DNA of 64,000 bases, from NCBI RefSeq assembly GCF_030272615.1, contig NC_081408.1:305569950-305633949 (forward strand). Direction: 5' to 3'. Below the pieces are notes generated by a model, which had not been told where the DNA came from, searched no databases, and saw only the letters and a program-made list of their open reading frames with translations. Both the position numbers and the translations under genes were made by a program. This DNA comes from Cryptomeria japonica (taxonomy: Eukaryota; Streptophyta; Pinopsida; Cupressales; Cupressaceae). Shown here in pieces: positions 34,853-45,600 of the stretch. The stretch's first letter is position 1, and the number at the start of each line of letters is the position of its first letter.

Positions 34853-37716
34853 ATGTATAAAAGGGATGCACCAAAGCTGAACAAGTCAAGTTTCACCACA
34901 TGGCAGAAAAGGATGAAGTTGCACTTATCATAATTGGAGAATATGCAACATATTATCTGGAGAATGATTACATTGCACCTAGTACCTACCCTATGACAAT
35001 GGAAGAAATAAAGGCAAAGCAAGAACACATTCAAACAATGATAGAGATAACATCAGCTTTGACCGACTCAGAGTTTAATGATCTAGAAGGTTGTAATGAT
35101 GCCAAAGCAATGTGGAATAAGCTCACATCTATGTATGGTGCAGATGAACATGTTCAAAGAGAAAAAGCAGACAATCTAAGAGGACAACTTGAATCCATGA
35201 GAATGAATGAAGGTGAGAACATAATCCAATACAGTACAAGGTTAAAGGAAACTGTCAATCAAATCAAAGGAGCAGGAGGAACTATTGAAGAAAAGGATGT
35301 AACAAGTAAGTTGCTGAGAATACTTCTACCTGCTTATGCCATTAGAGTCTCTACAATTAATGAATTGAGGTCTATACCAAACATGCCAGTCTCTTTGGAT
35401 GCTACTATCGGTAAGCTACATGCTTTTGAGTTAAGTAATTTTGATAACAGTGGGTCTTCGGTAAACAAAGTTGAATCTGCATTCAATTCTTTTCATCTCA
35501 GTGAATCTGAAGATTATAATGATAGAATGTCTAAGTATGCTAAAGGAAATCACAGTGGAGCAAGTGAGAGTTTTCGCAAAAACATGGAAGAAGTACACAA
35601 ACTATATGAGGAAATTAGAAAGCAAGAAGAGTTTGAAGCATTATTGGCCAGAAGGTTACAGAGAGGCAAAGGTAAGTATAAAGGGAAGTTACCTTTAAAA
35701 TGTTTTAACTATGATAAAATTGGACATATGGCTTCTAACTGTCCTGACAAAGATGATGAAAAGAAAGAATACCGAGATGACAGACAAAAAGACGACCAAT
35801 ACAGAAGACACTCAGACTTCAGAAGGAGAGAAAGAAAGACACGCCTAGTAGCTGATGAGGAATCCAATGATGATAAATCTGATGAGACTGGGATAGAGGA
35901 AGTTGTATATGTGGCTATCAAAGATGGATCAGGTGAAGAAAGGTATGAAGAAAAAGCCTTAATATCACACATAAATAAAAATGATTCTTGGATCATAGAT
36001 AGTGGATGCTCACATCACATGACAGGTGACAAACACAAGTTTGTTAAATTAGAAGATTATGATGGAGGTCATGTAAGATTTGGTAATGATGCACCATGTC
36101 GTGTAAAAGGTAAAGGTACAATCACACTTCTTGACAATGCTAAATATGATGATGTATATTGGGTTGAAGGTCTGAAATATAATTTGTTGAGTGTAGCACA
36201 GCTAAATAATACAGTATACCAAATAGAATTTCAGAAAGGAATTGTCAAAGTTCATGACAAGCATGGAAAGTTGGCTGCTACCGGGACTCAAACAAGAGGT
36301 AATACATTTCACCTTGACTCAACTCAGAACAATTGTCTGTATGCAAAAATAGAAGATACTTGGTTATGGCATAAAAGGTTTTGTCATGTAAATTTTGATA
36401 ATCTGATCAAAATAAGTAAGAAGCATCGTGTAAGAGGTCTACCGAGCTTGGAAAAACCTGAGAATGCAATATGCCGAGGATGCCAGATGGGTAAGATGAC
36501 AAAATCAAGCTTTACAAGTAAGTCTTACACTTCTAAAGGAATTTTAGATCTTGTACACACTGATCTTTGTGGTCCTATGAAAGTTCAAAGTTACTATGGT
36601 GATAAATGCTTCATATTATTTGTGGGTGATTACTCAAGGATGATGTCAGTTATGTTTCTAAAAGAGAAATTAGAAGCTTTTCAAATGTTCAAATGGTATA
36701 AGGCAAGAGTTGAAAAAGAAACAGGAAGACAGTTGAAATGTCTTAGATTTGATAAAGGAGGAGAATTCATTTCTGATGAATTTAACTTATTTTGCAATGA
36801 TCATGGTATAAAGAGACAAGTGTCAGCACCAAGGACACCACAACAAAATGGAATAGCTGAAAGAAGGAACAAATCAATTGTAGATTGTGCCAGAACTTTG
36901 ATGATAGAAAAGAGTGTACCTCAAATATTTTGGAGAGAAGCAATAAGCACTACAGTTTACACCTTGAACCGAGTACAACTAAAGAAAGGAACTATGAAGA
37001 CACCTTATGAAATCTGGTATGACAAGAAAACAAATGTAAGTTATTTTAAAATATTTGGAAGTAGATGTTATGTTCACAAAGATGATAGAAATGGAAAATT
37101 TGATCAGAAAAGTGAGGAAGGAACATTTCTTGGCTATTCCTCTAGGAGTAAAGCATTTAAATGTCTGATCAAATCATCTAACAAAATTGTGGAAAGTGCA
37201 AATGTGAAAATTGATGAATTTGCAGAAAGGAATGATGAAGGAAACTCCAAAGAGCCAGAAGATTATGAAGAGTTTGTATATGTACAACCGACAAGTCTTA
37301 CTGAGAAAGCCAATGAAGAAATTACTCCGTTACCGAGTGATGAAGAAGATCATCTAGAGCCTACCGAGCCTATATTAGCAAAATATGTTAGAAGAAATCA
37401 TGCATCAAGTCAGATTATAGGAGATAAGGATGCTCCAGTGATGACAAGGAACAAACTAAGACACAACACATGTCTGATATCCGAATTTGAACCGAGGATA
37501 GTAAAAGAGGCATTAAGCAATGAAGATTGGATAAATGCTATGAAAGAAGAGATTGATCAGATCAAGAAAAATGAAACATGGACACTGGTCCCAAGACCAA
37601 AAGAGAAAAAAGTAATCGGTACAAAGTGGATTTTCAGGAATAAGCTAAATGAAAAAGGTGAGGTCATTCAAAATAAAGAAAGGCTAGTTTGCAAAGGTTA
37701 TGCTCAAGAAGAATGA
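34853..37716 (+). pseudogene. gag-pol: gag, protease and integrase of Copia element 2
   Basis: A probable gag start at 34853 (MYKRDAPKLNKSSF) runs into a stop after 26 codons. The frame starting at 34900 then carries 938 codons, so one indel lies near 34925-34935. Features, numbered from 34900: gag (GENIIQYSTRLKETV); zinc knuckle CFNYDKIGHMASNC at 268-281, in which the second Cys is Tyr; protease WIIDSGCSHHMTG with Asp367; integrase Asp555 (HTDLCGP), Asp618 (RFDKGGEF) and Glu654 (GIAERRN), with 35 residues between the last two as in the canonical DD35E site; then the start of reverse transcriptase. It stops at a TGA (37714-37716) where a Gly codon (GGA) fits related elements. Apart from these lesions it reads as a normal polyprotein. 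Confidence 0.95.
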
Positions 37717-39024
37717 ATAGACTATGGAGAAACTTTTACACTTGTAGCAAGACTTGAAGGAGTAAGAACATTGCTGGCATATGCTGCTTACAAAAATTTC
37801 AAGGTATATCAAATGGATGTTAAATTTGCATTTTTAAATGGTATACTAGAAGAAGAAGTCTATATTGAACAACCTGAAGGATTTATTGAAGAGAAGAACA
37901 AAGATCAGGTATGTAAGTTGAACAAAGCTTTATATGGTCTAAAGCAAGCACCTAGAGCATGGTATGAAAGGTTGCACTCTTACTTATTAAAGATTGGATT
38001 TATAAGGACTAGTGAGAACAACAACATGTATATGAAGAATGATGACAATGGAATACTAATGTCAGCGATATTTGTTGATGATATTATTTTTTGTGGAAAT
38101 GATTCTTTATGTAAGAACTTTGGAAATGAAATGTGCAAAGAATTTGAGATGTCATTAATCGGTGAGATAAAGTATTTTATAGGTTTACAAATACTGCAAA
38201 TGAAAAATGGGATTTTCATTACTCAATCCAAGTATATAAAGGAAATCTTGAAGAAATTTGGAATGGAGGATGCTAAACCTGTAAGTACTCCTATGACTAC
38301 TAATTGTAAACTGTCAAAGAATGATGAATTTGCATCTATTGATGAGACACATTACCGATCTATGATTGGAAAGTTGCAATACGTAGTTCACAGCAAGCCT
38401 GATATAGCACATGTAGTAGGTATAGCTGCAAGATTTTCTACAGATCCCAAAGAAACTCATATGACATCATTCAATAGAATTTTCAGATATTTGAGAGGCA
38501 ATGAAGATTATGGTCTACTATATGAAAAGAGGAATGATTTTGACTTAAAAGTCTATACTGATGCTAATTGGGCAGGAAATATTGATGACAGGAAAAGCAC
38601 AAGCGGTGGAGCTTTCTTTTTGGGAGAAAGACTAGTAAGTTGGCTTAGAAAGAAACAAGGATGCATTTCACAGTCAACAGCTGAAGTTGAATATGTCGCT
38701 GCAGCATTGAATTGTACCAATATAGCATGGATCAAACAACTGTTGGAAGGAATGAATGAGACAGTTATCAAGCCAGTAACTATATTTTGTGATAATACAA
38801 GTGCTATTAACATTTCAAAGAATCCGGTAATGCACTCTAAGACAAAACATATCTCTATAAAGTATCATTATCTTAGAGAAGAAGTTCAAGAAAAGAATGT
38901 TGTGCTAGAATATGTTAGCACAAAGGAACAAATCGCAGACATCTTCACAAAGCCACTGCCAAGGGACACTTTTGAGTATCTCAGAAGTAAGTTAGGGGTC
39001 CTACCCCTATCTAGCACTCACTGA
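37717..39024 (+). pseudogene. pol: Reverse transcriptase and RNase H of Copia element 2
   Basis: It continues in the same frame straight after the TGA, so one nonsense change separates it from the upstream part. Reverse transcriptase motifs are YQMDVKFAFLNG, YGLKQAPRAWY and the active site FVDDIIF (38071-38091). RNase H has YTDANWAGN, TAEVEYVAA and FCDNTSA. The position that usually reads Asp or Glu in TKHID is Ser here (TKHISIKYH), which may impair RNase H. The C-terminal signature KEQIADIFTKPLP is intact and the frame ends at TGA 39022-39024, about 380 bp before the 3' LTR. Confidence 0.95.
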
Positions 39025-39195
39025 TAGAGTTCGGTGACAACATCAATTCTATGACTCCAAAGACTACTATTTGTAAGTTGATGCTGATTTACACACTTTA
39101 GAAGAATGTCTAAAGTTGTGCAGGAATAATGAATGAAGACAAGTTGCTCTGACCGAGATACATTTGTATATGTTTGAACTGCAAGGAAATTACTT

Positions 39196-39402
39196 CACAG
39201 GGGGAGTAATTATGGATCAGTCTTACTTTTGGCATTGTTGTCAAAGGGGGAGATGATTGTTATAGCTCAAAGGGGAGAAGACTAATAAAAGAAGATTACA
39301 AGACAAGTTTACAGCTCAAGGATAATAGGAGAAGAATAACAACAGTTTGAATCAATTGGAATAAATCAAGTTGGTATTGCTATCAATGCCAAAGGGGGAG
39401 AT
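39196..39402 (+). promoter_or_regulatory. Four polypurine-tract-like sites of element 2
   Basis: CACAGGGGGAG at 39197-39206, TCAAAGGGGGAGATG at 39241-39255, TCAAAGGGGAGAAG at 39267-39280 and CCAAAGGGGGAGAT at 39389-39402. The last abuts the 3' LTR. Confidence 0.85.
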
Positions 39403-40938
39403 TGTTGGCATTACAATAAGTTGGGAGATTGTTGGCATTACAATAAGTTTGATGGTTGATGATATTGAGAAGGTTGTTGGAGATGAATGATATAATTGAT
39501 AAAGGATGATTACCATCTTAATATTATTATTTTGTCATTGATGTCAAGCAATTGATTTTCTGATTCAGTATGATGTTGCCATATCTTAAAAAGTATTTGA
39601 TGAGTATAAAGATGTCAGTAAGTGACACAGAAAGAATGTGATAATGAAGGGGAGTAATAAGTTATTCAATGGGCAACTATTACCGAGTTAGACAATGATG
39701 TTTTGATTGTTTTGATATCCTATATATATGAATTCGAAGACTGAACAAGAAGGGGAAAAGATTTCATGTAATAGAATGAGTAAAGGTTTGATACTATTCT
39801 ATTTTATCGAGCAAGGAGCTAGTCGGTAAACTCCAAGGTTACTGATGTCGGTTAATGAATGAAAAAGTCACCGAGAAGAGAATATCTACCGAGTAAAGTT
39901 CAGTATTAATCGAGTATCAACCGAGCAGTAACAGAATGCATTAAATAAAGCGTATACATTATTTAATGAAGGATGCCAATGAGTTGGAGGTTTATTGAAG
40001 ATAGGAATGTTGTGCAAGAAGTTTGTTAAGGATCAACGACAATTAAAATTCAAGAGTAAGATCTACAACACAGATTGAACAGTCCTAACCGAGCACAAGT
40101 ACCAAGAAAGGCATACAAGTTTCAAGGCAAGATGAAACATTTTTCAGATCGAAGGATATAATGAACCTAGTCAAGTTTGAAGATCTTATGGCTAAGATTA
40201 ATCATGGGAAATGTGATTGAGGAAATTAAGTGGTTGGGAATTGCTTATAAATAAAGTAATGTTGTTGAACAAGAATAGCGGGCAAACTGAAGCATAGTGA
40301 TGCTACAGAGGTGGTTACCGAGTACAGAAGATTAAAGATCTGATTGAAGAACAGATTGAGAAGCCCAACAAGGAGAAAGATAAGTCTTATGACAAGATTA
40401 TCTTGAGCACATTGAGCACATAGAATCTGCTTTAACATTTTAGATGTGAAGTTGCAGATATATTTTATTACTGTTATTTATATTTGTAAGTGACATGAAA
40501 TCTCTTAACCGAGTGGACTTAATAGTCTTATTTGTAAATCCTCTTGGAAGGTAACATTCTGAATGAGTGTTTGAAATCCTTTGACAAGGTCACTTCTAAC
40601 AAAGTGAAGATTCTAACAGATTTGAGGGAAATCCCTTGACCGAGTCACATCTAGCAATGTGTATGTAATCTTTAACATGATTTTCTTTTAACCGAGCATA
40701 CTCTAGAAGAGTATATTTTCTTGTGGGTTTGAAATCCCACAGTGGGTTTTCCCTATTAGGGTTTCCACATTAAATATGGTGTCAAATGTGATTTAATGTT
40801 TCATGTTTATCTGTTTATGAGTTTGAATGATTTACAGTCATAAGTTGCATATCAAGTAAATGCTACCGAGGTTGAATCTGATTAGAGTAATGATTATTGA
40901 GGTTATCTGATTCACTCCCCCCTCTCATCTTACTAACA
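39403..40938 (+). mobile_element. 3' LTR of Copia element 2
   Basis: It repeats the duplicated edge (second start at 39430) and ends TTACTAACA at 40938, followed by CACCA. Its C-run near the end is much shorter than in the 5' LTR. Confidence 0.95.
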
Positions 40939-41953
40939 CACCATACATCTCATAGTCTCATTATTACAAATCATGTCATAATCATAAGTTACCAACTACA
41001 ACACAATTACAATTACATGAATGATACATCGTGAGCATTGCTCCTTCCTAATACATGATTCGTTTGCATCTTACATAATATTACATAATTTCAAGATATG
41101 CATTACATAAATCTGCTACAAGAACAACCATAAGTTGCAACAATGAGAAGAATCCACATCCACGCATGAAGAATCCATAATAATATCCCAATGGTTGAAA
41201 AGCACCAACCACCCGACCATGTGGAACCAAAGGAACCACCCCCCATGCCAGGAGATGACACAAGGTCCCAAAACACGCTCTAGACCTAAGTTGACACCTA
41301 ACAACCAAGAATACTAAACAATACAAGGATTCTCAAGATAGGACCAACCACAACAATCACAAGAAGAAACTCCTAGAGGCTTACAAAACATCAGGTCATA
41401 AATACATATCAATAGGGGGACACATGTAGGAGTGGAGTGTCATCACATGCCATCCTCTAACATAACAAATATTATAACACAAGGCATAAGCCTGATGTAC
41501 ATGTGGAGCCATCTCAACCTATGAGAGATCAAGGGAGATCGACTTACCACCATAGTGGCCTTCCCAAGCTTATCCTAAAACATCCTCCCTAGGATAAAGT
41601 CATGGGGCTCAACTATTCATTATCTTGATTAGTGAATTATTTACCCATCCCATTAATTTATTATTACATTATCACTTTTTTACATCATGGTAAACTTCCA
41701 ATGTGCCCTGACGATCTAGACTTCATGCATCCTTACAAGGAGCCTCATGAAAACCTATCTCTTGTGACCTCGGTCATCACAAGGAATCCCACTCCCCCTA
41801 ACATGGACCCAAACAATAATAAATCACAAGAGGCTCTAATCCAACATGGAAAAACTGAAAACATAAACATCCATATGCAACCAATCACAACCATACCACT
41901 CTTGAACATACAAATAATTGTAACAACAACAAGTAGTACAAAATGAGCCTCTT
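40939..41953. mobile_element. Copy b of the non-coding family, right part
   Basis: It begins with the CACCA duplication of element 2. From about 41140 it matches copies a and c: ATCCACATCCACGCATG, CCACCCGACCATGTGG, GCCAGGAGATGACAC, GACACCTAACAACCA, GTGGAGCCATCTCAACCT and CCCACTCCCCCTAA. It ends where copy c begins. At 41283-41306 it holds the uninterrupted version of the site into which the Gypsy element inserted in copy c. Confidence 0.7.
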
Positions 41954-42767
41954 TGTAATGCCCTCCAAAATACCATAGAGAAATACACTTAATCTAACTA
42001 CAAATAGAGGGAAAAAAAAAATTAAGCACATCTACTAAACAACACATATGTCTATAACATCCATCTAATGCATATCATATACATCATCTACTAAATAAAT
42101 CATTAAAAATTGTATCTTATTCTTAATTACCACATTACATAACACATCATAACACAATTTACGTAAGCAGAATAACATATCATATCATCTTTCCCCTAGG
42201 GTATCTCAACGGAACTACTTAAGAGTAGCATCCTATAGTCTAGGTTCATTTTAAGCACCAATACCAAATGTTCCTAATTCCATAAACTATCATTACTTCC
42301 ATTAAGATTACCTTAGATATAGGAATCTTAAGCATAACATTAGGATTACTTTCATGTACAATTACATTAACATACATCTATGATATCTAATCAAAGTATA
42401 TATTCCATCTAAGGATCATACATCAACTCATTTAAATATACAATAGGACAACTCGTGTCACATTTAAGAATATCAGTTTATTACATACAATTTCGAGTCT
42501 TATAATGTCACATTACATAGATTCACTTTTTCAAGGTACATGATCCTTTCCTTAATACAATGTCATCATGAATACATGAGTAATACAATACTTAGAATCA
42601 TTTGCAAGTCTTCTCACATAATGAAGAACAACAGAATCCACATCCATGCATGCAACTCCAATAAAGAATGTCCCAATGGGAGAAGGCATAAAACCATCTT
42701 GGTTCCACCCCCTGTGCTAGGAGATGACATGGGGTTCCAACACTCACTCATGACCTAGGATGACACC
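41954..42767. mobile_element. Copy c of the non-coding family, left part
   Basis: It begins TGTAATGCCCTCCAAAATAC, like copy a, and runs to the Gypsy insertion. The last five bases, ACACC (42763-42767), are the target duplication. No coding sequence. Confidence 0.75.
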
Positions 42768-44199
42768 TGTATGCGGGAAAAGTGGTTCAATGAAATGAAT
42801 ATTACAAATTCAGGACTAGTCCACACACCAATGGGACTCTTGGTGCAAGTTATGGAGCTGTATGGAATAGCTCAACTTCCTAAGGGATGTTCCATTTTTC
42901 TCTATCTCAAAAGACCCCTTAAGCCAATGCCTTTACTCTTAGATCACTGAGCAAAGTGACTTAGGGATGACAATCATGAGAATGGAGGATGTTTGATCAA
43001 TCTATCTTGAATGCAATCCTAATGTGCATGATATTAACAAAAGATGAACTAAACTAGCATGCATATGATGATAAGATGAAAGGATTAGTAACAAAACTAT
43101 CCTAGCATGCTATACTAGTTTGAGATGATTATTATGTGATAATACAAATGCCTATTTTAAGATGTTATGAAGATTATCAAAGAGAGGCTAAATGCTTGAT
43201 TAAAATGATTTAGATTAGATGCTTAGTAAAATGTCTATAAGTTTGATGCTAAAGACTTGGATGATAAATGGAAGAAAGAGAGCTCTATTTATAGGGAAAA
43301 TAGGGCAATGAAGGGTCAAGATTGAATGATTTTATCAAGGGTCAGGATTGAAAGTTACCAATCCATGTTTACAATTCTCACCAATGAAATGGTGACAATT
43401 GTCAACATAAGACTGCTTGAGAGGAGATGCAAGAAGCATTAATGCTTGAGAAGACCTCATGGTTACCTTAGAAGGTAAGGGTTAAGCTTAGGTTAAGATT
43501 ACCCATTGGATAAAGCTTTTACCCAAAGGATAAACTCTTGTGCAAGGGTTAAAGGAGTAACCATAGTCAAAGCAATGAATGCTTGATGAGACCCTAGGGT
43601 TAGATGAGGGTTGAGTTAGGCAAAAAGTATCCAACCATGTAAGAAGGTTGAGTTAACCATTAATGGTTATGTAAGAGACCTGAAATGGTTAAGTTGTTGA
43701 GGACATAAAGCCTTTAATGGTTATTGAAGACTTTAAGGGTTTGAGAAGTGACTTCCCTTTGCTTAGGATTGTGACAATATTTAGTAGATGGGTTAGGCTA
43801 ATTTAGAAGGGATTAGAAGAATTTAGAAGGGGTTTAGAGAGGCAAGTGGGAGATGTAGGAGAATGCAAGTGGATGGAGGGTAATTTTAATTAAAATAAAT
43901 TGCTTTATTTCAACAAAATAGATGCAAGTGGAGGATTTAAATAAATTAGATTTATTTTTTTGAAGTGAACAATTTCATTAAATGTAAATTTAATTAAAAA
44001 GAATAGAAGGGGGATTTAATAAAATAAAGTGATTTATTCAATTAAATGATATGAAGGGCCTAGGTGAATTTAATTAAATAAATTGAATAACTTATTTAAT
44101 CAAATAGATGAATGTGAATAATTTAATTAAATAGAGGAATGAGAATAAAATGAACATTAAATATTCATTTAGGAAAGTGGTCATTTTTATACGTCTACA
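42768..44199 (-). mobile_element. 3' LTR of Gypsy element 3
   Basis: Read on the plus strand it runs from TGTATGCGGGAAAAGTGG to ACGTCTACA. On the element strand it starts TGTAGAC and ends CGCATACA, 1432 bp. Confidence 0.95.
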
Positions 44200-44214
44200 T
44201 TTTGCCCCTCTTTG
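44200..44214 (-). promoter_or_regulatory. Polypurine tract of element 3
   Basis: On the minus strand the bases just before the 3' LTR read CAAAGAGGGGCAAAA, a purine run in the correct position for the plus-strand primer. This also confirms the minus orientation. Confidence 0.85.
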
Positions 44215-44540
44215 AAGTGACGTGTGTGCACATGTTGATTCAAAGAAAATTGATGTGTCGCCAAAATTTGATTGATGTGATCTTGTGTGTCGAAATGTCG
44301 ATGTCGTGCCCCAGATTTGATAAATGGTATTGATAATGCCCCCTTGGGAGATGAATCAGAAAAATTGACAATTTGATTGATTTGTTAATTGTTGTAGATT
44401 TGATAGCATTTTGAAATTTTCTTTTGTGTTTAATGTGCGCCAATTGATTCATCTCCTGAAAAATGATGTTTGCCAGGGTTACAAGCGAGAGCACGAGCAA
44501 AATACATGCCCCACCTACTAACCCTAAGTTACTTTTACCC

Positions 44541-44548
44541 TATAAAAA
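44541..44548 (+). promoter_or_regulatory. TATA-like box of the antisense gene
   Basis: TATAAAAA in CCCTATAAAAAGGTG lies about 80 bp before the ATG at 44623 on the plus strand, opposite to the element. This is a plausible plant core promoter position. Confidence 0.5.
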
Positions 44549-44784
44549 GGTGAAAAGTGATTTCATCTGTATCATTTATGCCTTTTGACTTTTGGTGAGA
44601 GTGACATTTGGAGAGTGACAAAATGTCAGTTCCCTATGCTTCACACCGATTCGATCACGTTCGTTGATACTGGAAGCCCGTCACGTATGGTCCACCTATA
44701 AGTCATCTAAATTTTGCCCCTTTTTCTTTTTGTTTTGTCGATTTTGATCACATTTTTTTATTTTTTGAGTCAGATTTTCATGGT

Positions 44785-45082
44785 TTAGCGCATTGGGTCG
44801 TTTGTGTAGTGCATACGATAAAATAGTTAGCGCATAGGGTTAGTGAACTAGGGTAGCATCTAGGTGTCATCGGATAGTGTGTCATAGGTGTAGGGTAGCG
44901 CATAGGGTAGGATAGAAAATAGGACCAACAAGGTAGCGCATGCAGGGAACAAGGTAGCGCATACGGTAACCTAGTGCATAGGGCTAACAGGGTAGCGAAT
45001 AGGGTAAAGTTTTTAGTGCATAGCTAAGTTTAGCTAGCGCATAAGTGGCAGCTTAGTGCGTGGGGGAGATTGCTTAACGCAT
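44785..45082. repeat. Array C: inverted 21-bp-phased TTAGCGCAT repeats
   Basis: Cores TTAGCGCAT, GTAGCGCAT, CTAGTGCAT and similar start at 44785, 44806, 44827, then 44895, 44933, 44954, then 44971, 44992, 45013, 45034, then 45053, 45074. Within each run the step is exactly 21 bp. Between runs the phase is reset by indels. This is the reverse complement of the core in arrays A and B. The array falls in the presumed intron of the antisense gene. Confidence 0.9.
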
Positions 45083-45329
45083 GGCCTGAAAAATGTAGCT
45101 AGAAAAGAAAGGAAAGGTGATGCTATGGGGGAAAAATAGATGAAGGAAGATGGGTTGGGGTGGGAGGTGTCTGTCCAGTGTTCCTGGATGGTTGTTGTAG
45201 CCAATTTTGTGTCTGTTGTGCTGATGTGTGATTTTGATAGATTTTTGAAATTGTTTTTGCTGTTGAAGTTCCAAGTTGATTGATTGAATGATGATCCTAA
45301 TTTTATGTTGATTTGGATCTTGGATTTCT

Positions 45330-45600
45330 GTTGTTGATGTGATGTCCGATATGAGTTCCGATCTATGATTTCCGATATGGTTCCTAATATGAGTCGTGCG
45401 ATATGGATTTTTGAGTTGTTTCTCGATATGGGTTTGATATTCAATCTGAAACTTGATTGGATATGGATTTGTGTCAAGTTGATATGGAATTGTGATTTTG
45501 ATATGGATTTGATTTTCGATATGAAACTTGATTTGATTTTCGTTGTTTCAAGTTGATATGGAATTTGATTGGATATATCGGATAGATATGGGAACTGATA
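45330..45600. repeat. GATATGG-rich low-complexity tract
   Basis: The word GATATGG or GATATGA recurs about a dozen times at roughly 20-bp intervals, for example at 45460, 45481 and 45500. The repeat opens a 191-codon minus-strand frame of Ser/Ile/Lys/Gln-rich sequence that I take to be non-coding. It lies just upstream of the antisense PMD exon. Confidence 0.7.

Larger units (their letters stand above)
33250..40938 (+). mobile_element. Copia element 2, nearly intact (7.7 kb)
   Basis: LTRs of 1541 and 1536 bp, a primer site, gag-pol and purine tracts are flanked by CACCA (33245-33249 and 40939-40943). In the first 340 or so aligned LTR bases I count about eight substitutions and one 11-bp indel. 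It is therefore the youngest large insertion here. Coding damage is slight: one frameshift near the gag start and one TGA in pol. Repeated purine tracts suggest a Sirevirus-like or related Copia lineage. Confidence 0.97.
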
